Assembly (NCBI GenBank): GCA_964654695.1
Contig: CAZZKJ010000009.1
Coordinates: forward strand, 1-62,354
Source: CAZZKJ01 sp964654695
Lineage (GTDB): Bacteria > Krumholzibacteriota > Krumholzibacteriia > WVZY01
Reading direction: 5' to 3'
DNA length: 62,354 nucleotides
Part shown: positions 1 to 7,183 of the stretch, piece by piece
Position numbering within the stretch: position 1 is the first letter of the stretch
Layout: the number at the start of each line of letters is the position of its first letter
Notes under the pieces: generated by a model
What the model was told of the DNA's origin: nothing
The model's database searches: none
Seen by the model: only the letters and a program-made list of their open reading frames with translations
Translations under genes and position numbers: made by a program

Positions 1-51
1 ATCGGTTTTAGATGCGCAGGTAAAACAACTATCGGAAGATTGTTGTCAAAG
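1..51 (+). pseudogene. Shikimate-kinase-like N-terminal fragment (P-loop only)
   Basis: Frame 1 is open from the window edge and reads IGFRCAGKTTIGRLLS, which resembles the Walker A start of shikimate kinases (GFxxxGKTTxGRxLA). After about 17 codons the similarity stops. The frame then runs through the terminator of the opposite gene and on as a shadow of the regulator at 110-673. A real kinase would need about 150 more residues, so this is a remnant cut off by a rearrangement, a sequence end, or a chance match. The true start lies outside the window. Confidence 0.4.
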
Positions 52-85
52 AAAAAAAGCCCCGTCCGAATACCGGACAGGGCTT
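52..85 (-). terminator. Rho-independent terminator of the XRE-cupin pair
   Basis: Read on the minus strand, a 10-bp GC-rich stem (arms at 74-83 and 59-68, one G-U pair, 5-nt loop) is followed by a run of seven T at 58-52. It lies just downstream of the stop at 110 and would end the transcript of both regulators. Confidence 0.75.
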
Positions 86-109
86 GGATTCAACAAAGAC
101 AACCAGAAA

Positions 110-673
110 TTAGTCGAATCTTCTTTCAGTGGAAATCCATATCATGGAAGATGGCTCTTTATTGGAACAGTTCTCGTAGGCATGATCCTCCCTGGCGCTG
201 TAATAAACCGAGTCGCCCTCTCCCAATTCGTACTTTTCGCCGGCGACCGTGAATAGGAACTTGCCATGGAGCACGAGGGCCGCTTCGTTGCCGTGATGAG
301 AGTGAGGTTCGCTCCTGTGGGATTTGCTTCCATTCAGGGTCACGATACTGGCCTGCAGCCGGCCTCCGGGAATAGTCGTCGTAAGTTTCTCCCGAGTTCC
401 GGAACCGCCCTTGAGATTTTCCTGAAGCCTGTTTTCCAGGGTAACCAGCGAGATATCATTGAGTTCATCCTCTTCTATGAAAAAAGAAGGATCCTTCTTG
501 AGAGCTCGCGAAATTCGAAGCAAAGCTCCTAAAGTCGGAGAGGTTTTTCCTCTCTCTATTTCGGAAATATGGGTGGCCGATATCCCCGCTTCTGCTTCTA
601 TATTTTTCAAAGTAAAGTGCTTGCTTTCCCTTACTTTTTTGATTCTTTTTCCGAGTTCGGCTTTGTCAAGCAT
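110..673 (-). CDS. XRE-family HTH regulator with C-terminal cupin (187 aa)
   Basis: This is probably a DNA-binding regulator that senses a small ligand through its cupin domain. Residues about 5-60 form an XRE/lambda-repressor HTH (GISATHISEIERGKTSPTLG). Residues about 105-182 form a cupin with HSHHGNE, which fits the HxHx3E metal motif, and a second motif ending DHAYEN. I chose ATG 673 because AAAGGAG lies just upstream. An upstream extension to 754 would overlap the previous gene and adds no recognisable sequence. It is the second gene of a tandem paralogous pair, 28 nt after the stop at 702. Many XRE-cupin proteins control amino-acid, polyamine or surfactant genes; the target here is unknown. 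Confidence 0.88.
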   Translation of the reverse strand: MLDKAELGKRIKKVRESKHFTLKNIEAEAGISATHISEIERGKTSPTLGALLRISRALKKDPSFFIEEDELNDISLVTLENRLQENLKGGSGTREKLTTTIPGGRLQASIVTLNGSKSHRSEPHSHHGNEAALVLHGKFLFTVAGEKYELGEGDSVYYSAREDHAYENCSNKEPSSMIWISTERRFD

Positions 674-701
674 CTTGATACTCCTTTGATAATCCAGCTG
701 C

Positions 702-1262
702 CTACAGGTAAAAAGGAGGTAGCGCGGCCACAAGAATCTTGGCCTGCCCGTCACCTATGTCACGCACCGTATGCGGCTCCTGCGACTTGAAATGAATGGT
801 GTCGCCTTCTTTTAGCAGGTGTCTTTCCAGGCCCAGATAAATTTCAACCACGCCTTTGAGCACATGCAAAAGCGTTTCGCCGGTATGCTTAATAGGCTCA
901 ATTTTCTTACCGGCTCCAGGCTCAAGAACCATCTCGACGAAGGAGAGTTTCGCCCTGTTGATGCCTCGAGATAGACAATTTATCTTCGCTCCCCAATCTT
1001 CAAAATTGAGAACACGCCTGCTGCCTTTTCTGACTACCGAAACATTCGGGTAAGAATTATTCTGCAGGAAAAAGGAAGGCTCGGTCCCCATGGCGTGCGC
1101 AATTTTCGCAAGAGCTCCCACAGTTGGAGACGTCATCCCCCTTTCGATTTCAGAAACATGGGTTGCAGAAACTTTTGCTTTGAGTTCAACCTCTTTTAAT
1201 GTAAGGTTTCTCTCCAAGCGAAATCTTTTGATTCGCTGGCCAAGTTCTTTTTTACTCGGCAT
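702..1262 (-). CDS. XRE-family HTH regulator with C-terminal cupin (186 aa)
   Basis: A paralogue of the downstream gene with the same plan: HTH in residues about 5-60 (KVSATHVSEIERGMTSPTVG) and a cupin in about 105-180. Its cupin keeps only part of the metal motif (IKHTGETLLHVLKG lacks the HxH pair), so it may bind metal differently or not at all. GGAGG lies about 8 nt before ATG 1262. It is the first gene of the pair and is divergent from the envelope operon starting at 1417. An inverted repeat at 1342-1372 in the shared upstream region may be an operator for one or both regulators (inference). Confidence 0.88.
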   Translation of the reverse strand: MPSKKELGQRIKRFRLERNLTLKEVELKAKVSATHVSEIERGMTSPTVGALAKIAHAMGTEPSFFLQNNSYPNVSVVRKGSRRVLNFEDWGAKINCLSRGINRAKLSFVEMVLEPGAGKKIEPIKHTGETLLHVLKGVVEIYLGLERHLLKEGDTIHFKSQEPHTVRDIGDGQAKILVAALPPFYL

Positions 1263-1341
1263 TTGTGCATCCTCCGCGCAAAAGTTGAAACTATATGTAA
1301 ATTAGTACTCTCGGATGCCGAGGCGTCCGAAGCTTTTGAAT

Positions 1342-1372
1342 AATATGCATGCTGGGGATTTCATGCAATATT
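1342..1372. promoter_or_regulatory. Candidate operator: inverted repeat between divergent genes
   Basis: Arms AATATGCATG (1342-1351) and CATGCAATATT (1362-1372) are complementary except for one extra base and are separated by 10 bp. They sit in the region between the XRE-cupin gene (start 1262) and the + strand operon (start 1417). Position and dyad symmetry suit an XRE dimer site, but no second copy supports it. Confidence 0.35.
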
Positions 1373-1416
1373 TATTTTCATAATACGGCTTAATTTTCAC
1401 AGAGGAATAATCTACA

Positions 1417-1575
1417 ATGGTTTATTACACTGCATTAGATAAACTTACCTTTTCAAGCCGATTTAATAAGATTATCATCAATTATGATCGGCAACTGCTT
1501 GAAAAGTCTATGGTTAATTACTTTATAAAATCGGGATCACCGGCCCAAACCGTCATCAACGCTTTAATCGTATGA
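1417..1575 (+). CDS. Small ORF of 52 codons coupled to the heptosyltransferase gene
   Basis: An ATG at 1417 preceded by AGAGGAA opens 52 codons, and its TGA overlaps the next start as ATGA (1572-1575). The overlap and the ribosome site suggest real, translationally coupled coding rather than chance. The predicted peptide starts MVYYTALDKLTFSSRFNK, has a net basic N-terminal half, and shows no membrane segment or known motif. I do not recognise it. It could be a leader ORF that adjusts translation of the glycosyltransferase, or a small protein of the LPS operon. Confidence 0.5.
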   Translation: MVYYTALDKLTFSSRFNKIIINYDRQLLEKSMVNYFIKSGSPAQTVINALIV

Positions 1576-2600
1576 AAATATTAGTTATACGGTTCAGTTC
1601 ACTAGGTGACTGCGTATTGCTCCTTCCATTGTTGACCCATCTAAAAGAAAGCGGAGCTAAGGAAGTCGCGGTTCTCACCAAGAACCGATACAAGGAAATA
1701 TTCGCCTGTGCCCGAGGAGTGGACCGAATGATCCTGCTGGCAGAAAATTCATCTGCGGCAACCGCTTATAAGATCGCAGCCTCTTTGAGGGATAAACAAT
1801 ATCTGGTTATAGACGCTCATAACACCTTAAGAAGCAGGCTCATAACCGCGCTGATGCGCGAGGGCGGCCCGCGTTTGAAAAAGCATCACATTGCGAGATT
1901 GGGTGTAATCGTCTTTAAAAAGAATCCGGGGCTTCCGTCCATGATAGAAAGATACTTCGATCTGGCGGAAGGACTGTATCCAAGACAGGCACGCTCTCCG
2001 GCCCCGGGCGGCGATATGATACTGCCGGAATCCGCCGCAATCAGCGCCAAACAGCGACTCGACAAGGCAGGCAAGCGTATAATAGCCGTCGCTCCCGGCG
2101 CCCGCTGGCCTGCCAAAAGGTGGGAGGCTCTAAAATATGCGCGTCTGGTCAGGATTATTATCAATAGATTCGATTATTCGGTCATACTTCTCGGAGACGA
2201 CCGGGATGCGGCTGCAGCGGGCGTCATTTGTTCCCAATCGCGCGAGCGCATATTCGATTTCACCGGCAGAACCGGAATAATCGAAACGGCCGCGCTTTTG
2301 AAATCTTGCAAGGCCCTCATCTGTAATGATTCAGGCCTGCTGCATCTCGCCGAAGCCGTGGGAACACCGGTTCTGTCTATTTTTGGACCGACCACCGAGC
2401 ATTTTGGTTACTATCCGGCGCATGCAAAAAGCAAAGTATGTGAAAGACGGCTTCCATGCAGGCCGTGCTCTCGAAACGGCTCCCGCCCTTGCTTTATGGG
2501 AACGCACTCCTGCCTGGCCGAAATCAGAACAGACTCAGTGGCGGAAGTGTTCAAAGATATGATGGACGGCGCAGGAATAGGGAGATACACGCTGCCATGA
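1572..2600 (+). CDS. Glycosyltransferase family 9, heptosyltransferase-like (342 aa)
   Basis: Probably adds heptose or a related sugar to the LPS inner core on the cytoplasmic face of the inner membrane. The N-terminus RFSSLGDC places an Asp at residue 13, matching the catalytic Asp of WaaC-type enzymes. The C-terminal half has the GT-B nucleotide-binding signature (CNDSGLLHLAEAVGTPVLSIFGPT) and the Cys-rich CRPCSRNGSRPCF segment of this family. Length is usual (about 320-350). It overlaps the small ORF upstream and waaA downstream by ATGA, so the three are one operon. Donor and acceptor sugars cannot be told from sequence, so I give no symbol. Confidence 0.88.
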   Translation: MKILVIRFSSLGDCVLLLPLLTHLKESGAKEVAVLTKNRYKEIFACARGVDRMILLAENSSAATAYKIAASLRDKQYLVIDAHNTLRSRLITALMREGGPRLKKHHIARLGVIVFKKNPGLPSMIERYFDLAEGLYPRQARSPAPGGDMILPESAAISAKQRLDKAGKRIIAVAPGARWPAKRWEALKYARLVRIIINRFDYSVILLGDDRDAAAAGVICSQSRERIFDFTGRTGIIETAALLKSCKALICNDSGLLHLAEAVGTPVLSIFGPTTEHFGYYPAHAKSKVCERRLPCRPCSRNGSRPCFMGTHSCLAEIRTDSVAEVFKDMMDGAGIGRYTLP

Positions 2601-3895
2601 TATCAATTAAATTTTGGCTGGTTAGATTTGCATATAATTTCATCATTTTACCGCTGGGAACCGGAGCGGCCGCGACCGCCTGCTTGTTTCATAAAAAAAT
2701 CCGAAAATCTCTTCTGGCCAGGTTTGGACTGGCCGGCAGATGGAAAATGCAAGCCGCCGAAGTAAAAAAGGGGGGAGTCTGGTTCCATGTATGCAGCGTA
2801 GGCGAATTCGAACAGGCCCTGCCGGTAATCGACAACTTGAAGGAAGCTCATCCGGGGGTGCCTATTGCACTAACTTTTTTTTCGCCGTCCGGGTATGAAT
2901 ACGCTTTTTCGAAAACCGGCGCAAAACCGGCGGCAATCGATTTTGTTGAATACCTTCCCCTCGATTTTCCCTGGAACGCAAGGTTTTGTATTGCATGTTT
3001 GAAGCCCAAGCTGTTAATTTTCACAAAATTCGATCTGTGGCCGAACCTCATATGGCATGCATTCAAACTAAATATTCCATCGATCCTGATAGATGCCACA
3101 TTGAGTTCATCATCATGGAGGCTTACGGCTCCCGGCCGTTTCTTTTACAGCGAATTGTACGGAAATTTAAGCAGAATCCTGGCAATTTCCGATAAAGATG
3201 CCGACAGATTTCGTGACTGCTGCCCGGGGCAGATCCATATTGAAACAACCGGTGATACGCGTTTCGACCGTGTCGTCCAAAGAAAAAAAAACCGCATCGA
3301 CATACCCGGGCTGCTGCGTCAAAAAAGAGTTTTTATCGCCGGAAGCACGTGGCCTCCGGATGAAGAACGGCTCCTCCCGGCCGCAGCCAGACTTCTCAGG
3401 GAACATCCGGAATTGATAATGCTGATAGCTCCTCATGAACCTTCGCCGGCCAGGATGATAGGACTCAGGAGCTGGGCAACGCGCGAAGGGTTTGACGCTG
3501 AAGCCCTGTCGATGATTGAAGAAGGAAGCTCGCAGCGGGTGGTGATAGTAGACTCGGTTGGAAAGCTCGCTGAACTTTACTGCTGCGGCGAGGCGGCATA
3601 CGTGGGCGGAAGCTTTTCCAGCGGAGTTCACAATGTCATAGAGCCGGCGATTATGGAAATTCCCGTTCTGTTCGGACCGGTGTACCGGAATTCTTTCGAA
3701 GCGGCGGAACTTCTGAAAAAAGGAGGCGCCTTTTTGATCGAAACCGCAGATGATATTTTCAATATTCTAACACGGCTGCTTGAAGATGAAGAAAAAAGAA
3801 AACACGCCGGTTCCATTGCGGGCGAACTCGTAAATTCAATGCAGGGAGCTGCTTTTAGATGCTCAAAGGTGATTTCCGAATTAATAACCGATTAG
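2597..3895 (+). CDS. waaA: 3-deoxy-D-manno-octulosonic acid (Kdo) transferase (432 aa)
   Basis: Transfers Kdo from CMP-Kdo to the lipid A precursor at the inner membrane. Residues about 8-30 form the single N-terminal membrane anchor. HVCSVGEFEQ carries the catalytic Glu (E70). The C-terminal half has GSTWPPDEE, IAPHEP and the GGSFSSGVHNVIEPA nucleotide-sugar site typical of KdtA. I chose ATG 2597 (ATGA overlap with the previous gene) because it gives the normal length of about 430. A longer frame from 2456 would only read through the preceding gene. Its presence shows that the organism makes Kdo-containing lipopolysaccharide. Confidence 0.95.
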   Translation: MISIKFWLVRFAYNFIILPLGTGAAATACLFHKKIRKSLLARFGLAGRWKMQAAEVKKGGVWFHVCSVGEFEQALPVIDNLKEAHPGVPIALTFFSPSGYEYAFSKTGAKPAAIDFVEYLPLDFPWNARFCIACLKPKLLIFTKFDLWPNLIWHAFKLNIPSILIDATLSSSSWRLTAPGRFFYSELYGNLSRILAISDKDADRFRDCCPGQIHIETTGDTRFDRVVQRKKNRIDIPGLLRQKRVFIAGSTWPPDEERLLPAAARLLREHPELIMLIAPHEPSPARMIGLRSWATREGFDAEALSMIEEGSSQRVVIVDSVGKLAELYCCGEAAYVGGSFSSGVHNVIEPAIMEIPVLFGPVYRNSFEAAELLKKGGAFLIETADDIFNILTRLLEDEEKRKHAGSIAGELVNSMQGAAFRCSKVISELITD

Positions 3896-3913
3896 CAAAA
3901 AAAAGGATCGACA

Positions 3914-4777
3914 TTGCAAAAATCAAATCATCCGAGTTTTATACAAATAGAAACGAATATCGCCTGCAACGCGAATTGCCCGTTTTGCCCCCAGAAAGAA
4001 GTAAAAAGAAAGCCGGGCATCATGAAAGACGAGGTGTGGCGCAAAATAATAGACGAAACCAGGAATCTGGGTATTACTTACAGGCCATTCCTGATCAATG
4101 AGCCTCTTACCGACAAAAGGATGGCCAAAATAATCCGTTACATAAAGAAAGATGATTCCGCCAGAACCGAACTCAACACAAACGGGGCCCTGATGACATC
4201 GGAAACGGCGGAAGCCATCCTGGATGCGGGCATAGATTCGATCCGATTCAGCATCGATGGATTTTCCGAAGAGACTTTCAGTGCATCCAGAGTCGGTCTC
4301 AACTATAACCTTACGGTTGAAAGAACCTTGCGCTTCATAGAACTTGCCTCCCAAAAGAACTCCTCTTTGAAGGTCGAAGTTAGAATGATCGGCCTGGAGA
4401 CGAACAGACACGAACAGGATGCATTCAAGAAATTCTGGATGGACCACGGGGCGGTTCCGGTTATTACCTCTCTCTACAGATGGCCGTGGGAACCGGGCGT
4501 TGCCGGAGTCCAGCTGCCCTGCCTGAAGATTCTTAATGAGATGTTTTTTTATGTCGACGGCAGAGCTACATTATGCTGCTGGGACACGCATGAACGCGCC
4601 GTCACCGGGGATGTAAACAAAACCAATACTCTGGATATATGGAATGGAGCCGTTAACCAGAAATACAGGGATCTCCTGGCCCTCGGCCAAAGGGATCAAA
4701 TCCTGCTCTGCTCGAAATGCGAGGCCTACAAGGACAGAGCTTTCGATGGATTTCCCAGACCGGTTCACCACGGATAG
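3914..4777 (+). CDS. Radical SAM protein with SPASM-type C-terminus (287 aa)
   Basis: The N-terminus holds the radical SAM cluster motif CNANCPFC (C18, C22, C25), and a TIM-barrel-like core follows. The last 90 residues contain a Cys-rich SPASM-like region (LPCLK, TLCCWDT, LLCSKCEAY) that should bind one or two further Fe-S clusters. The start is TTG 3914 with AAAAGG 7 nt upstream; no ATG gives a complete N-terminus. It follows waaA by 18 nt in the same operon, so it may modify an envelope sugar or lipid, but many SPASM enzymes act on peptides. The substrate is unknown. The last 13 bp overlap the convergent TsaC gene. Confidence 0.85.
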   Translation: MQKSNHPSFIQIETNIACNANCPFCPQKEVKRKPGIMKDEVWRKIIDETRNLGITYRPFLINEPLTDKRMAKIIRYIKKDDSARTELNTNGALMTSETAEAILDAGIDSIRFSIDGFSEETFSASRVGLNYNLTVERTLRFIELASQKNSSLKVEVRMIGLETNRHEQDAFKKFWMDHGAVPVITSLYRWPWEPGVAGVQLPCLKILNEMFFYVDGRATLCCWDTHERAVTGDVNKTNTLDIWNGAVNQKYRDLLALGQRDQILLCSKCEAYKDRAFDGFPRPVHHG

Positions 4778-5355
4778 CTGCCCTGACGCAGCACACAGGG
4801 TTTGCTCCGTGTAAAATCCACTATCGTCGAGGGCAGATCCTGTGTTGTCCTCCTGGATCGAGCAATTATATCCACGGAGCCTCCAAAAACCTTGCTTATC
4901 TCCTCTAATCGATGAAACGGCGGACCGCCGCTCATGTTAACGCTGGTGGATACAGCAGGCTCATCCAGATCCGACACCAGCCGCCGCAGCGGCTTGAAAT
5001 CAGGCACCCGAAACGCAATGTTCGGTCCCATCCACCGCGGGCAGAGATCGTTCGCCGGAAGAATGGCCGTCAGGGGTGCGGGCCAGGCTTGCTTCAGTAT
5101 ATCTCCTTTAGCGCTTCCCCATGATTCGATATATTTTTCAACCATCTTAGTATTCGAGGCCAGGAGCAGAAAACTTCGTCCTTGTTCGCACTGTTTCAAG
5201 GCAATGATTCTATCATAGCCGATCCTGCTGCTCATCATGGCGCTCAAACCATAGATGGTATCCGTAGGAAGGACGGCAACGCCGTCTTTCAAAAGAACAT
5301 CAACTATTTTACTCCGAAAATCATCGCTTTCGATAAAATCATTCGTTGTTTTCAT
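4765..5355 (-). CDS. Sua5/YciO/YrdC family protein, L-threonylcarbamoyladenylate synthase (196 aa)
   Basis: Makes threonylcarbamoyl-AMP from threonine, bicarbonate and ATP for t6A modification of ANN-decoding tRNAs. The YrdC fold shows from GVAVLPTDTIYGLSA near residue 28 through KQCEQGRSFLLL and AWPAPLTAIL to the conserved STSVNMSG near residue 140. There is no Sua5 C-terminal domain, so it is the short TsaC type. In the family the segment after IIALK is usually KxR; here it is KQCEQGR, a small variation. It is the last gene of the minus-strand metabolic operon, 56 nt after purE, and converges on the radical SAM gene with a 13-bp overlap. Confidence 0.85.
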   Translation of the reverse strand: MKTTNDFIESDDFRSKIVDVLLKDGVAVLPTDTIYGLSAMMSSRIGYDRIIALKQCEQGRSFLLLASNTKMVEKYIESWGSAKGDILKQAWPAPLTAILPANDLCPRWMGPNIAFRVPDFKPLRRLVSDLDEPAVSTSVNMSGGPPFHRLEEISKVFGGSVDIIARSRRTTQDLPSTIVDFTRSKPCVLRQGSYPW

Positions 5356-5411
5356 AAGCGGTACTCGGCCAGTTGGGCTTCTCCTGGTCCAACACCTCCA
5401 TGTTTAATCGA

Positions 5412-5879
5412 CTAGCCGCGTTTTAACTCCTCTTTATATCCCACGAGGCGAAGCGAGAGTTCTTGATCATTCAAAGCTAGAATTTCAGCGGCTAGTACGG
5501 CGGCATTTTTAGGACCCTGGGAACCCAGACCGACGGCAGCGACCGGCACCCCCGACGGCATTTGGACTATGGCAAGCAGCGCATCCAGACCTTTGAGAGT
5601 TCCACCGGGAACGGGGACTCCGACAACCGGCAGGGTTGTCAATGAAGCAACAGCGCCGGGCAAAGCGGCGCTCAATCCCGCAGCGGCGATAAATATTTTC
5701 ACACCGCGCTTGGCCGCATCCTCGACATATTCTTTCAATTTGTCCGCCTGGCGGTGCGCGGAAAGGACGGTTTTTTCCCAGGATATGCCCAGCTTATCCA
5801 GAGTATTGAACCCTGGCTGCATAAAATCCAAGTCGCTCTTGCTGCCTATAATCAGCGCAACGGCGATTGTTTTAGTCAT
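5412..5879 (-). CDS. purE: N5-carboxyaminoimidazole ribonucleotide mutase, PurE family (155 aa)
   Basis: Converts N5-CAIR to CAIR in purine synthesis. Visible motifs are GSKSDLDFM near the N-terminus, SAHR carrying the catalytic His, VPVPGG, and LGSQGPKNAAVLAA near the C-terminus. The second conserved loop, AGGAAHLPG in typical class I enzymes, is AAGLSAALPG here, so the loop His is missing. I set the start at ATG 5879, 5 nt after GGAGG; a GTG at 5891 would contain that ribosome site. It follows purD by 35 nt. No purK is in the window, so either it lies elsewhere or the enzyme handles CO2 and AIR directly (inference). Confidence 0.9.
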   Translation of the reverse strand: MTKTIAVALIIGSKSDLDFMQPGFNTLDKLGISWEKTVLSAHRQADKLKEYVEDAAKRGVKIFIAAAGLSAALPGAVASLTTLPVVGVPVPGGTLKGLDALLAIVQMPSGVPVAAVGLGSQGPKNAAVLAAEILALNDQELSLRLVGYKEELKRG

Positions 5880-5914
5880 CATTTCCTCCACTCATTATGA
5901 TAGCTGGACGGCGC

Positions 5915-7183
5915 CTATCGGGCCAGCGCCCTTCTGCCGATATCCCGTCTGTAGAAGGCTCCTTCGAAAGATATTTTCGATATTCCATCATAAGCATATT
6001 CCAGTGCACCAGACAAGCTGCTTCCCAGCGCCGCTACGGACAACACCCTTCCCCCGGCGGTCACCGACTGCGAATTCCGCACCGCGGTTCCGGCATGGAA
6101 GACCATGCGCCGGTCGTCAACCGCGTCATCCAAGCCTGATATTTCGAAACCTTTTTCATAAGAACCGGGATATCCCCTGGAAGCAACAACTACAGCAGCC
6201 GCGCTGGTTCCGGGCAGAACAGAGATTTTCTCCCGCAGAGCGCCTTTTGCGGTGGAATACAGCACTCCCAAAAGATCAGACTGCAGAAGCGGAATCAATA
6301 CCTGCGTCTCGGGATCACCGAACCTCACGTTGAATTCCAGAACCTTGGGACCGGATTCTGTCATCATCAGGCCTGCATACAAAACACCTTTATAGGGAGC
6401 GCCTTCTTCCACCATTCCCTTGAGGGCGGGCTTTATTACCTGCTCCATGATCGTGTCTTTCATCGCGGCAGTTACAAATGGAACAGGCGCATATGCCCCC
6501 ATCCCTCCAGTATTGGGACCTTTATCGCCGTCAAAAACTCTCTTATGATCCTGGGATGCCGGAAGAAGAGCTGCTTTTTCACCGCTGCAAACGGCATGGA
6601 CTGAAATTTCTTCACCTTCGAGCCGGTCTTCGATCACAATAGCGCTGCCGCTGTCGCCGAATCTCTTCGCAAGCATTATTTCGTCCACGGCCGCTACCGC
6701 TTCTTCAGCGCAGTCGACCACGTATACTCCTTTGCCCTGCGCAAGGCCGTCGGCTTTGATCACCATGGGAGATCCGCGACGGCGTATATGTTCCTTGGCA
6801 TCGTCCGGGGAAACGAATACGGCAAAATCCGCGGTAGGAATGCCGCGTCGTTTCATAAACTCCTTACAGAATACTTTGCTCCCCTCGAGTTTCGCAGCAT
6901 TCCGGGATGGCCCGAAACAGAGCAGACCAGATTCCTCGAAAGCATCTGCGATACCGGCGGCAAGCGGAGCCTCGGGCCCCACGATCGTGAGATCAACGGT
7001 GCGGCTGCGAGAGAAATTCCTGAGACCATCGATATCGTCTGCAGATATTTCGACATTTTCACCCAGCGTTCCGGTGCCACCGTTCCCAGGAGCCACAAAA
7101 AGCTTGGTTAAGTCGGGAGAACGGCTGATACCCCAGGCCAAGGCATGCTCCCTGCCGCCGCTTCCAACTATAAGCACTTTCAT
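5915..7183 (-). CDS. purD: Phosphoribosylamine-glycine ligase (422 aa)
   Basis: Joins phosphoribosylamine and glycine with ATP to form GAR, the second step of purine synthesis. It starts MKVLIVGSGGREHALAW, continues with VAPGNGGT, and has the ATP-grasp core (VIKADGLAQGKGVYV; EEISVHAVCSG; GPNTGGMGAYAP; LEFNVRFGDPETQ). Length is standard. GGGGAGG lies 7 nt before ATG 7183, which overlaps the larA-like stop as ATGA. It therefore lies in the operon between a racemase-like gene and purE. Confidence 0.96.
   Translation of the reverse strand: MKVLIVGSGGREHALAWGISRSPDLTKLFVAPGNGGTGTLGENVEISADDIDGLRNFSRSRTVDLTIVGPEAPLAAGIADAFEESGLLCFGPSRNAAKLEGSKVFCKEFMKRRGIPTADFAVFVSPDDAKEHIRRRGSPMVIKADGLAQGKGVYVVDCAEEAVAAVDEIMLAKRFGDSGSAIVIEDRLEGEEISVHAVCSGEKAALLPASQDHKRVFDGDKGPNTGGMGAYAPVPFVTAAMKDTIMEQVIKPALKGMVEEGAPYKGVLYAGLMMTESGPKVLEFNVRFGDPETQVLIPLLQSDLLGVLYSTAKGALREKISVLPGTSAAAVVVASRGYPGSYEKGFEISGLDDAVDDRRMVFHAGTAVRNSQSVTAGGRVLSVAALGSSLSGALEYAYDGISKISFEGAFYRRDIGRRALAR

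Noticed and set aside
2456..2596. A longer waaA beginning at 2456
   Set aside because: The extra 47 residues only read through the end of the previous gene. ATG 2597 with its ATGA overlap gives the normal length and membrane anchor.
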